Assembly: GCA_033032175.1 (NCBI GenBank)
Contig: CM065325.1
Location: 15,652,930-15,716,929 of the forward strand
Origin: Saturnia japonica
Taxonomy: Eukaryota > Arthropoda > Insecta > Lepidoptera > Saturniidae
Length of the DNA: 64,000 bases
Direction: 5' to 3'
Each line of letters starts with the position of its first letter. The stretch's first letter is position 1. The translations under genes were made by a program, and so were the position numbers. Of the stretch, positions 22,303 to 31,935 are shown piece after piece. Below the pieces are notes generated by a model. That model made no database searches and was not told the DNA's origin. It worked only from the letters and a program-made list of their open reading frames with translations.

Positions 22303-22520
22303 TGTCACGTTTGTATCCGCCCTGGGGTTAGGCAGAAGTACACCTACAGTTCGCCGGGTATGTTTTCAGGTCCCATGTGGTAGAGGGCGAGCCTATTGCC
22401 ATTAATCGGGCACAAAGCCAAACTCCGAGCTGCTACTGGGAATTTCATAGAAAAACTCAATAACACTTTGCTCGACCTGGGAATCGAATCCATGACCTCG
22501 AGCATAGCAGTCGTTTAAAA
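22303..22520 (-). mobile_element. tRNA-derived SINE, family S copy 2
   Basis: Reverse orientation. On the element strand it has the B box GGATTCGATTCCCAGGTCGA, GAGCAAAGTGTTATTGAGTT, CAGTAGCAGCTCGGAGTTTG, CCGATTAATGGCAATAGGCT and GTGTACTTCTGCCTAACCC. It matches 42770-43021 and 23440-23650. The tRNA-like head is cut at about 22520. Confidence 0.8.
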
Positions 22521-22554
22521 AACACTTGCCTAAAAAGAATATCTTTATCTTTGC

Positions 22555-22738
22555 TATTTATTTGATTCCCAAACGTGGTACTTCAATATTATATAGTCTA
22601 TGTCACTCTCACAATTAAGACAAGTCTAACGACACCTCGTATGCTAAAATCCATCAAACCGTTTAGGCTACAGAGCATGCCTAAGAAATAGTCACACATA
22701 CATATACCCTAACCCTCCCTTTTCGCAATCGGGTAATT
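22555..22738 (+). repeat. Family G repeat, 3' part
   Basis: TGATTCCCAAACGTGGTACT, GTCTATGTCACTCTCACAAT, CTAACGACACCTCGTATGCT, AAAATCCATCAAACCGTTTA and CAATCGGGTAATTGG match the end of 19505-20055. Confidence 0.65.
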
Positions 22739-22929
22739 GGACAATTTAAAAAAGTGACAATATTCATGAGGATGGTCAGACGATAAAAAATTAAATTAAT
22801 GTATTGGAACTGCTAGGTATTTTATAATATATTCAATAGTATATAGTATTGACTACCACAATAATAAATTGCAGCACGGTCTGTACATGCTTTTTTGGAA
22901 ATTTCTCGACAAATATGACATATTTTTAA

Positions 22930-23150
22930 CAGACTTAAAAAAAGAGGTCACTCAATTTGAATGTATATATTTTTTTAATGGATGTTCAACCATAACTTCG
23001 GTGTTTATAAATCGAATTGAATAATCCTTTTTTGTTGGATAGGGGATATCTCAAGGGTAGGTCCCATTTAAGTTTTATTGGCATTGAACCTTCAACTTCG
23101 AAGATATACGAGGAATCTATTCAAAATCGTTGAAATTGTTTTTCTTTTTT
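22930..23150 (+). repeat. Family H interspersed repeat
   Basis: ACTTAAAAAAAGAGGTCACT, ATGGATGTTCAACCATAACT, TCGGTGTTTATAAATCGAAT, TTTTTTGTTGGATAGGGGAT, GGTCCCATTTAAGTTTTATT and ACTTCGAAGATATACGAGGA. It is followed closely by a second partial copy at 23215. Confidence 0.65.
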
Positions 23151-23196
23151 GTTAAAACATGTCTTGTATTGCGGACCTCTAAATATATCCAGGAGC

Positions 23197-23197
<1 letters not shown>

Positions 23198-23228
<31 letters not shown>

Positions 23229-23231
23229 TTT
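23198..23231 (+). repeat. (AT)n followed by poly-T
   Basis: About 11 AT dinucleotides and a T run, between two family H copies. Confidence 0.9.
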
Positions 23232-23395
23232 ATTGATGTTCAAACGTAACTTCTTTGTTTATAAACCGATTTCGATAATTCTTTTTTTGTTTGAAAGGGA
23301 ATGCCTCAAACGTGGTTTCAGTTTATTTTCATTTCGACTTCGAAGATATACCAATGAACTCTTCAAAATCATTAAGGTAGGTTTTCTTTTTTGTT
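23215..23395 (+). repeat. Family H interspersed repeat, second adjacent copy
   Basis: TGATGTTCAAACGTAACTTC, TTGTTTATAAACCGATTTCG, TTTTTTTGTTTGAAAGGGAA, CAGTTTATTTTCATTTCGAC and TTCGAAGATATACCAATGAA. The tandem arrangement with 22930-23150 suggests a dimer separated by a microsatellite. Confidence 0.6.
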
Positions 23396-23439
23396 TAAAA
23401 ATTGTCTTGTTGTCTGCCTGTTTTTAATTCCGGATTTAA

Positions 23440-23650
23440 ATCAAAATCAGGGTTCGATTCTTTGATCGAGCAAAGTGTTAAGTTTTTATCTCAGTAGCAA
23501 CTCGGAATTTGGCTTAGTGTCCGATTAATAGTTATAGGTGTGCCCCCTATTATATGGCGAACTATAAAAAAATACCTGGCGAACTGTGACTGTACATCTC
23601 TGCCTAACCCTTGAGGATACAGTCGTGATAGTAAGTTATGTTCATATGCA
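23440..23650 (+). mobile_element. tRNA-derived SINE, family S copy 3 (5' truncated)
   Basis: Begins within the B box (GGGTTCGATTCTTTGATCGA) and continues GCAAAGTGTTAAG, TCTCAGTAGCAACTCGGAAT, TTGGCTTAGTGTCCGATTAA, CTGTACATCTCTGCCTAACC and CAGTCGTGATAGTAAGTTAT. Confidence 0.75.
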
Positions 23651-24269
23651 TAATTGAAATTATCTGAAACTATTGGATATCCGAATTAATTTCAAACCCG
23701 CATCTGTAACCGAAATCGATTAAATACTCTTAGTCTACAACCTTATCTAAATCCAAAAGCTCATACACATAACATTCTTGATTTTGACTAGTAAAACGTA
23801 CCTAAATATAATTGTATCAAGAGAATGTTCGTATAAACACGCCAAATGTATCGTTTTTATCTCGGGTCTGAATATATTAATAATTATTATTTAAGTTACC
23901 CTTTAATAATAATTACTTTTATTCTATAAATTGAGTATTAGAATCGGGCGCGAAAAAGTAAAAAACTAAGTTAGATTATATTTTAATTAATCCGCGTGTC
24001 CCGGACGAAAATAAAATTGGTTCCGTATCAAAAAGTTTTTCCATTTGAAATTGTTGGAAGAAGCGACGCTAATTTTCTTTTGATTGCCTCTGTCCAGGAA
24101 GGAAGGACGACGTCCCACTTGTCACGATAAGATAAGACTTCTTAAAATATTGTTTATTCGTTCTCTTAATTCTTTTTCATAATGTATTTTGTTTAGAGAT
24201 TTTTGTTTTGTATTTTTTTAAGAGGATTTGGTGAAGTGATAGATTGTACGAACACTGAGTGACGTACAT

Positions 24270-24470
24270 ACGAATCTCACAACGTGTTTGAGCTTTCGGT
24301 GAAGGAAAACATCGTGATGAAATCATAGCATTGTAGTAAGGCCGTTTCCAATACCCGCCTGGCGAGCTACTACCCTCAAGTTGAAAATCTTTTGCCAAAC
24401 ACCTATGTGTGTGTTCCGACAGCTGCACTTGAGAGCCAGTCTTCCACTAGGCTTACATTTCAAAGTTTAA
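24270..24470 (+). mobile_element. tRNA-derived SINE, family K copy 3 (5' truncated)
   Basis: GTTTGAGCTTTCGGTGAAGG, AAAACATCGTGATGAAATCA, CTACTACCCTCAAGTTGAAA, CACCTATGTGTGTGTTCCGA, CAGCTGCACTTGAGAGCCAG and TCTTCCACTAGGCTTACA. Confidence 0.75.
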
Positions 24471-26968
24471 CATCCATAACAAACTTAACATCAAGTTATG
24501 AAGATTTAGAAAAAGGGGTTTTCTCAGCATATACTTAACAGCAACTTTAATTAATCCATGTGTCAGATAGATAGATCATCTACTTATTAACTACATATAA
24601 CTCTCGTGTCAACAATCACGGGAAAATCAAACTTGTCTCACCCGCACAAAAGAAGAATGATAAAGGAAGAAATGCCGTGAACTAAGTAGGTCTCAAAACC
24701 ACTACCAGTGCTGATGTGCTACGTGCTGAAGTGGATTACGACCACCGTATAATTGATGAAAAGTATGTAATAGTAACTTATAAAGAAGAAAAAAATCCGT
24801 CACGGGACGCCTGCGCCTGGCAGATGTGAAATATCGAAATTATTTTGTATAAGTTATATGCAAAATGAAAAGATAAAGTATTACAAATTTGTTCCATAAA
24901 ATAATAACTGTTTATTACATAAATATTCACTTTTATTAAATACAAAATACAAAAATTAAAAAAAAAATCTAAATCGATAAAACTCAATTATTTTCATAAT
25001 TGTATATTTATAATTCATAGTACATATATTCCATCATATAGCGTGGCGATGTATCGCCACGCCAACATATCAGGTTTACTTTACATCAAAAAGAAAACTA
25101 AATGCACTAAATATAAATCAAGTTATCTTACCAATCTAAAACGGAGTATTGAAAACCCTTATTTTGATTTACGTATACCTATTCCTATAATCCTTAGCAG
25201 ATAGAAGTTTTTACCAAAGACACCGAGTTAGCGGGCAAAGTTCAATCTGGTCCTGAGCTAAAAAGACGGATGGACTTTGTCTGAAGGTCGCAAGTGGGAA
25301 CTGAAACAAGTCCAGACTCAACCGCTAACTACCAATTACTCGCAAACTGATGTACAATTTAACGCTACGTTTACACAACTTAAGTAGAATATTTAGTAAA
25401 ATAATATTTATGCCATTCATCTTGCACTTCAGTTTTTCTTTTAATATGATCTAAAGCGTGATCGTCACTTCTTTCTCTGTCTTATTCAACCTTTGTTTCA
25501 TATAAGTAAGTCGAAGTGACGGCACTCTGTCTGAGGGTATGAACAATACTATACGATCCAAAACAACGCCGATCACCAAAGACTTGGCCTGCAACCCTCC
25601 CAGAAGCTTAATAATCAATGGCTGATCCAGAAATACAACGAAACAAAAGAGTCTTTTCATGCATGTACCAGTCGGGAACAGATTTCTACAACTATTTATT
25701 ACTGTATGGTTGTATTAGTATTAGTTTGCACTGTTTCCAAGTACATAAAACTCCAAGTCTCTAGTCTTAATGTCAAAAGTCGCTAGAAAGTCGTTAACTG
25801 TTTTTACTTAGGGCGGATCCAGAATTTCGGTAATGAGAGAGCCACAAGAAGACAGCGAAAGTCTAAAAAAGAGGGTAGCGGAGGGTTAAGGAGGGACAGG
25901 AAATTACTAAAAAAATTGTAAGTAATTAAGGAAAATTTTAGTGTACTTAGAAAATAAAAACGTCAAAAATTGAATTGAAATGGTAACAGATTAACACGAC
26001 CTGCGTTTTACGTAAACTAATTAAAACAATTGAAAAATTCTACTAAATTCTGAATAGACCTAAACGGAGCCAGTGTAGAACATTCATTTTAATAAATCCC
26101 TTTGCTTTCAACTATAACTGATACTACCTATACTATACTATCGTTGAGGGTCGAGGAATTTATGAAAACGAATGCAATATTTACTTGAAAATTTTAAGCT
26201 CAATATCTTTTTTCAAGTTATCCATCCTTAGAATTGTCTAAAGCTTATTTCATTTGTACTCTAAAAGTTGTTAGATAAGTCGCAAAACCATTTTTGTCGT
26301 TAAATCTTTTTTGTCGTTGAGACTTAAGAAAAGTCATTATTTTTAGCGACACAGTCGCTAAATTGGCAACACTTTAGTGATATGGTGGGTATTACATCTA
26401 TTGTATTGTTATTGCGTTCACGTTCCAATAGGGCATATTTTTCAAATGTGACACCAAACATGTACCTAATTAAATCTAAGCAAGTATAGTAAACTTTGAA
26501 ATCCTTTTCAACCAAAGTACTAAAGGAATACGAAATGTCGTACAAGAAAAAACTTTGAAGCACTAAAGAGAAGTACTGTAATAATAAATTCCAACAATAA
26601 TATAAACATTACGTAAGAGTAAAATAGATTAAGTAATTTTTTTTTTCTCTTTCAAGTGAAAACAACTAACGCCATGTGAAACGAACGTTAGAGTGAAACT
26701 TCGTGAACGATCTCAACAGAATACAAGATTTATTGATTCCGTTTGAACAAATGCGAAGAGCGACGTACTAACTCAATACATTTCCCGTAACAGACGTATG
26801 TTGTACGAACAGTTTTGAAGTGTGTAGTTGTGGGAGAAATTATTGTTTGAACGATTTTATTGATAATGAATATTTATCTCTTAAATGCTTGCGTTTGATC
26901 ACACCTTATCCGTCAATGGTGCGGTTTTTGATTTTTTTTATCGTTATAGGTTTAGCGTTGTGGCTATA
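24471..26968. other. AT-rich non-coding stretch with little structure
   Basis: About 2.5 kb. It shares an 18-bp word, TCNGTCACGGGACGCCTG, between 24797-24814 and 13975-13992, too short to name a family. 25210-25335 has imperfect inverted segments (GTTAGCGG with CCGCTAAC). No coding frame has a recognisable domain. Apart from the hairpin at 25041 I see nothing else. Confidence 0.4.
25041..25062 (+). other. Perfect GC-rich hairpin
   Basis: GCGTGGCGA-TGTA-TCGCCACGC: a nine-base perfect stem with a four-base loop, isolated in very AT-rich DNA. It could be a remnant of a transposon terminus. Confidence 0.8.
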
Positions 26969-26969
26969 A

Positions 26970-27095
26970 ACTCACCAGACCTTAAGTGATGATGTGGCCC
27001 AAGATGGTAGCACTCTAAGCTTAGCGGAAGACTCAGTTCTCAAGTGCAGCTGCCGGAACACACCTATTGGTGCTTGGTGACAGATTTTTAACTGA
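26970..27095 (-). mobile_element. tRNA-derived SINE, family K copy 5 (3' part)
   Basis: Reverse copy: CTCACCAGACCTTAAGTGAT, GATGTGGCCCAAGATGGTAG, TTCTCAAGTGCAGCTGCCGG and AACACACCTATTGGTGCTTG. It supplies the 3' end (GGCCACATCATCACTTAAGG on the element strand) missing from other copies. Confidence 0.7.
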
Positions 27096-27297
27096 AATAG
27101 TAACACAAAATAGATAATTAGAGAAAGCAGAGTTTTTAGCTGCATTTTAGCCGTTAGTTAGTTAGGGTCTAAATTATTATAATATTTATTTTATTTTAAT
27201 TAAACTAATAAAATAACATAGCAAGGAACAATACAATAACACATCGGTGCTCCGATTTTTAACAAGATAAAATATTTGACTATATAATATGTATTAA

Positions 27298-27668
27298 AAC
27301 CCCGTCGGATCCTTGGAAGTATTATTAGGTATCAAGATTATATTCTGTTTATGTTATCTATCTCAGATTATAAGTAAAAAATACCCCTAATAAAATGTAA
27401 AAAAAAGTTCAATGAGGAAACTTACATAGGCGGCGTGGCACAGGGTACCACCATACTATCAATCGTAACAATGCGCCGCGCCGCGAAGGGGCTGGCGACG
27501 GTGTTAACACGTTTTAAAAATTTGCTAAATTTTAGGGAAACTAAAACTAAATATGTTAAGTTTCAATCGCAATAACATTTTTATTTTACTTATAAATAAT
27601 ATTTTGAAATTTTCTTTGGTAATTTCATTGGGGTACCTATATACCCTTTTCGGATTCGACGGGGTTTT
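27298..27668 (+). mobile_element. Inverted-repeat element flanked by TTAA (MITE candidate)
   Basis: Left end AACCCCGTCGGATCC (27298-27312) and right end GGATTCGACGGGGTT (27653-27667, reverse AACCCCGTCGAATCC) match at 14 of 15 bases. TTAA lies at 27294-27297 on the left and at 27669-27672 on the right, as in piggyBac-type target duplications, though the right side has two extra bases (GGGGTTTT before TTAA). The interior has no coding frame and includes a CpG patch (CGCCGCGCCGCGAAGGGGCT near 27473). Length about 370 bp. Confidence 0.55.
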
Positions 27669-27984
27669 TTAAACATATTGTATATCAAAGGACCGTTTTA
27701 TTTTATGTATAAAAAATTCTACAATAAAAAACAACATCAGAAGGCTTGCTTGCCTGTTGGCTACATTGGAAAGAAAAAGATCACTCTGTTATACTTTTTA
27801 AACACTGGAAAAAACCTACAGGTCTCGTTACAATACAAATAACACAATAATATTTTATTTATAAGACATTATTGATGTTTTAAACTTTGTGTAAGGCACA
27901 CACAAGCATGGCATCGAACCCGTCGCGAAGTTATCCTTGGATATAGAATATAAATAGTTTTTTCTAATCGAATATCTTCAAATA

Positions 27985-28165
27985 CGAAGCTTTGTTGGCA
28001 CGCCGAGGAACGGCGTCGTCGAGTTTTTCCGAATGGGATACTACGTCCGGTTTCCGAGCGCCGCTCGTACCGGAAGTTTATTCAGGGTGGGCGTATCCGG
28101 TGACGTCAGTGCCCTTGGCACTGCGACGAGGGATTCCAATTTTTATTATTATTTCTGAATCGCCT
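27985..28165 (+). other. CpG-rich segment with a CRE-like octamer
   Basis: Rich in CpG compared with its surroundings. It holds TGACGTCA at 28101-28108. A 62-codon frame (27992-28180, TTG start) reads through it without a recognised domain. It may be a regulatory element, an old exon or a repeat fragment. Confidence 0.25.
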
Positions 28166-28402
28166 GTGGTAATGAAATAAATGCCATTTTAATTATACCG
28201 ATATACCTAAAACATTGAAATTTTATGGGGTTTTCACGAAAATTTGTAAATAAAGGTGATATAAAACACATGTCTAGTAGGTGTACTATTAATATCTATA
28301 TTAATTAATCTGTAGCTCTGCTTGTCAATGGTTTTTTTCCAAAATTTCTGGTAGACGTCCAATAAAAATAAATCTAATCACTAATACGACATTAAATAAT
28401 TA

Positions 28403-28584
28403 TTTTTCTCCTCCGGGATGAAAAGTTCACTTTTAGTCCCTGTCACGCGGGAGAAAAGTACCCGATTCTCTCCCGGTGAGATGGCAAATGTGCGCATGCG
28501 CGTACTTTACTTTATCTCCCGGTAACCTAGCAACTGCGTGTTTATATATAAAATATACAAACTTTTCATCCCGGAGGAGAAAAA
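28403..28584 (+). mobile_element. Foldback element 1 (25-bp perfect inverted ends)
   Basis: 28403-28427 (TTTTTCTCCTCCGGGATGAA + AAGTT) and 28560-28584 are perfect reverse complements over 25 bases. The interior (about 130 bp) is GC-rich for this window. It contains a smaller stem CGGGAGA/TCTCCCG near 28448-28474, the palindrome GCGCATGCGC at 28492-28501 and GTAACCTAGCAAC at 28522-28534. No coding. It fits a MITE, but the target-site duplication is unclear. Confidence 0.75.
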
Positions 28585-28591
28585 AATTGTA

Positions 28592-28729
28592 AACGCACCT
28601 AGGGAGAAAAGTAGGACATCCCCACCCGCGATTGTATTGTATTAATACAATATTGTATTATTTATTATTATTGATTGTATTGTAACCATACGCGCAGGCG
28701 TGAATGTCCTACTTTTCTCCCTCGGTGCG
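28592..28729 (+). mobile_element. Foldback element 2, directly adjacent to element 1
   Basis: ACGCACCTAGGGAGAAAAGT (from 28592) is the inverted match, over about 28 bases with few mismatches, of the segment ending GGGTGCGT-like CTCCCTCGGTGCGT at 28729; both include AGTAGGACAT. The interior is an AT-rich run of TGTATTG/ATTA motifs. Only seven bases separate it from foldback element 1, and the AGGAGAAAA/AGGGAGAAAAG motifs are related, so the two may form one compound element of about 330 bp. Confidence 0.7.
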
Positions 28730-28879
28730 TAATATACTATTTTCTGTCGGTCCCCGTTTGTAGGTATACCTGGGCTTTTTATGTAATTGTATTGATGTTG
28801 AGATGAGATTTCATACATAATTGATATGCTATAAAAAATTATTGTCAATGCTACTTTTAGAAATTAACTTTTAAAAATT

Positions 28880-29070
28880 ATATATTTCTTTATTATTTCC
28901 ACCGATTTTTGACGAAACTTTAAACACATGAAGTATATTTTGTTTTCCAAAATTTCAATGAATGATGAAAATAAATTAATCATCAATAATATGAGTAAAA
29001 ATATTATTACCGTATGAAACTAATTAGGTACTACGTATTAAATGCCGGTGGAGCCGCGGGGCACCACTAG
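28880..29070 (+). mobile_element. Helitron-like element, family F copy 2
   Basis: Ends GGAGCCGCGGGGCACCACTAG at 29070 before host T. It shares TCAATAATATGAGTAAAAAT with 52008-52182. The 5' boundary is uncertain. Confidence 0.6.
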
Positions 29071-29610
29071 TTATTTTAAAACTGAATTTATTGTAGTACT
29101 CAAGTAACATGCGAATCGATTCTCCTTCCCGTAATAGTTCAGTGCTTTAACCGAAAATGTTTTTACCTAAAAGGTCCAAGATTAATATGTACTCGCCAAG
29201 TAATGGCCTCGTTTTGTTTTATTGCACAAAGCAGTCTTGACGTGGCCCATTAACCGTTCCCCCCGACCCGCCTCTGCCCCCCCCCCCTCGTCAAGCGAAC
29301 GGGCACCTGGAGACCTAGAAGGTTTCGGGTAATCTTTGGACATTACTCTATTTCCCTTTTTTTACTTAAGTAAAGTCGACAGTTATAAATTTTGGATTTG
29401 TATTTCAAAGCGCGGCTGCTTCAACATTAGGACAAACCCTACAGCATGTCTAAAATTTCTTGAAACATGAAACATAAATTTTTAATCTCAATAATTTAGT
29501 ATTTAGCAGCGACAGTATTGTACTATTGACCCATACTAATGACTAGCAACTTTGATCTTTGATGGAGGCCAAAATATCTTTGAGGAGGAATGAAATCGTC
29601 ATTCGAATGG

Positions 29611-29641
29611 TATAAAAGCGGTTGAGCGAGAATACTGTTCA
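29611..29641 (+). promoter_or_regulatory. Candidate core promoter (TATA plus initiator spacing)
   Basis: TATAAAAG at 29611-29618 and a TTCATAT initiator-like site whose A is 29641, a 30-base spacing as in insect TATA promoters. The segment 29570-29780 is GC-richer than its flanks. It lies upstream of the short open frame at 29695. Confidence 0.3.
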
Positions 29642-29694
29642 TATTCCAAACCGAGTTTTCAATGTGTTAGCAACTCAAGAAGTAATAACGCATA

Positions 29695-29802
29695 ATGGAA
29701 ATTGGACTAGACCTTCACGAAAGCGTCGCCATTAAAAATGAGTACGTGTTCTGGCCCGACCAACCCTCTCATAGTATTCCGAATTATACAGTGTATTATT
29801 AA
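29695..29802 (+). CDS. Unrecognised 35-codon open frame downstream of a TATA motif
   Basis: ATG at 29695, stop TAA at 29800-29802. The protein (MEIGLDLHESVAIKNEYVFW...) has a balanced composition and is unlike random AT-rich frames. I recognise no family. The bases right after the stop, AAG|GTATTT (29803/29804), form a good 5' splice site, so this may be a 5' exon whose true reading differs, or a small open reading frame. No downstream exon could be identified. It could equally be chance. Confidence 0.2.
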   Translation: MEIGLDLHESVAIKNEYVFWPDQPSHSIPNYTVYY

Positions 29803-29809
29803 GGTATTT

Positions 29810-30932
29810 TTTTTAATATACCTCATTATCTCACCGTTAAGTCATGCGTCTATTGATATCTACTTTGGGCTACATTAGAAAGTTAAGCGTTCTAAGTCTC
29901 GCACATTAGCTTACAAATATAAAGAGATCGTGGTCAAAAAACATAATCAAAAAATTGTGAACATAATTGAACATATAAGTGAAAAACATTTTTTTTTGTC
30001 GTAACAATAACATTCGTATGATGAATGATAACCGGACCGATCGGACGACCTATTGTTGATATATCGATAAATGTCGCAATCGACATATATATTAACAATG
30101 TATTTTGGAACTTCTTGGTGCTTAATGATTACATTGTTTTACAATTGCCAACTTTAGTATGAAGATATCTGGCTCGGATTTTGATACTTATCGATAAAAT
30201 TTATTGGTTTTCTTCATACCGATAGCATCACCAATGAAAATGCGATGAAACTAAAATAGCATTATAAAACAGAACGTTTATTGCATTCGTTTACTATGAT
30301 TCACTGTGGCGCTCTTTTGGATTGTCGCGTTTCAGATTCATCCAGTGTATATTGTGTATCGTTCTTTTTGGATTGTACTCTGTTTACCGTCACGTTGCCA
30401 TGCTACTATTAAAATAAACTATCAAAATTAACCTTGTTTGGTTCAAAGAATCATAATATATAAATATCGGTTTTCACAAATATGTCGTGGCTGCCGTAAT
30501 AAAATACTATAATGCGAGTGAAGTACTAATTTGACATTTCAGTGACAATGACGAATGTTTGTGTGAGATTTCTGTCGGTTTCGTCCCCTTTCTGAGGTGG
30601 AATTGTTCTAGTGAGGTCAGCGAACCCATCGCTCATCTTATAATATTATATACCTAATATTCCTTCGCTGTCTACAAAGCAACTGATTACATTCTTCGTT
30701 ATTATAAAACATTAACGAAATAAATTAAATTTCAAATTGTAGGGACAAAAGCGGACACTTTTGTTTTTATATTTTTATAAGCTAATTACAGGTGCTGTTC
30801 TGCCATTTGCAGTAGTCAATAATTCGATTACAGGACCACCTATCGTATTCATGGATAGCATCAAAATATTTTCCATAAGAAACACTTAAATCTATCAACC
30901 TTCACGGTGATAGCTCCGACGATTTTGCAGTG
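29810..30932. other. AT-rich non-coding stretch
   Basis: No open frame of note. A slightly GC-richer patch at 30560-30625 (GTCCCCTTTCTGAGGTGG) is unrecognised. Confidence 0.4.
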
Positions 30933-31455
30933 ACAATTTACCATTTGAATTGTCTGTTAGTAGTCTCAGCATAACAGCTTTTTACTAAATGGATATGAAA
31001 GTATATACGATAGCAATAACAAAAACCCATTTTTAAAATTTTTGTCCGTCTGTCTGTCTTGTTCTGGGTAATCGCCGAAACGGTTGAACCGATTTTGACG
31101 GGAGTTTCACTGATAGATAGCTCATGTTATAAGGAGTAACTTAGATTACTTATATTTTAGAAAAAGAATGAGGAGAATGGGAAACGAATTTTAGGGTTTC
31201 ACGCAACTAAAAAAAATGTTCATGGTGAATCAATTCGGGAGTTAAATTGCTTACGCTGAGTAAACATCAAATTTATATACCACAAAATTGTGGACATTAA
31301 AGGGACCTACAAAAGAATATATCTATCTTCTAAGGAACACCCACAATAATTATTTTTGTCTTTAAAATAGCCGAAAGTGGGGTAGCAAGGTTCGCGCGTG
31401 TGCCCGTTCATTGTGATCCTGTAGTCCACGTGAGTGAAACCGCGAGCACAGCTAG
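30933..31455 (+). mobile_element. Helitron-like element, family D copy 3
   Basis: Ends GCGAGCACAGCTAG at 31455 before host T. It shares CAGCTTTTTACTAAATGGAT, CGAAACGGTTGAACCGATTT, TGACGGGAGTTTCACTGATA, GATAGCTCATGTTATAAGGA, TCCTAGAAGA-type words and GTAGTCCACGTGAGTGAAAC. The 5' end has lost the exact TCTATAC start. Confidence 0.75.
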
Positions 31456-31638
31456 TATTTTAGTATTTTTAATTAAATTATCGGTTATTGTTGGTCTTAA
31501 ATTAAACCTTCCTTTTAAGGTCATCTACTAATATCTTTATCTAATTCTCGGCTACCGCAGTAACCACATAACTAGCAGGGGACACTTTATACTGAGCTTT
31601 ATCAGTCACGTACTCCATTCATTAGTTACCCTCGTTAG

Positions 31639-31935
31639 TTATGTGCTCGAAGCTATTTGCTTAAGACTCTATCAGTAACTGGTTGCTTATTACATTATTT
31701 AGATTTACAAGAATCATTGAGTTTTATTTTCGATATTCTTTTTATAGTAAATTTAATAAACCTAGCTAGTCAATGTATATTTCTGTTAATAAGTATTTGT
31801 AAAGATATAAAGATATGCGGATTTCAAATACTTACGAGTAATGGTTATCTATTACTATTACTCGCGACTTCGTACGCATTAATTACAGTACAGAACTTAA
31901 TATTTTTCATCATCCTAAGCGTAGATTTCTATTAG
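31639..31935 (+). other. Unidentified hydrophobic open frame
   Basis: Open from 31639 to TAG at 31933-31935, about 98 codons. Two strongly hydrophobic segments (around SFIFDILFIVNLINLASQCI and GYLLLLLATSYALITVQNLI) would span a membrane. The layout hints at a chemoreceptor-like fragment, but AT-rich DNA readily gives Leu/Ile/Phe-rich frames and I see no diagnostic motif. No ATG near the start. Confidence 0.15.
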
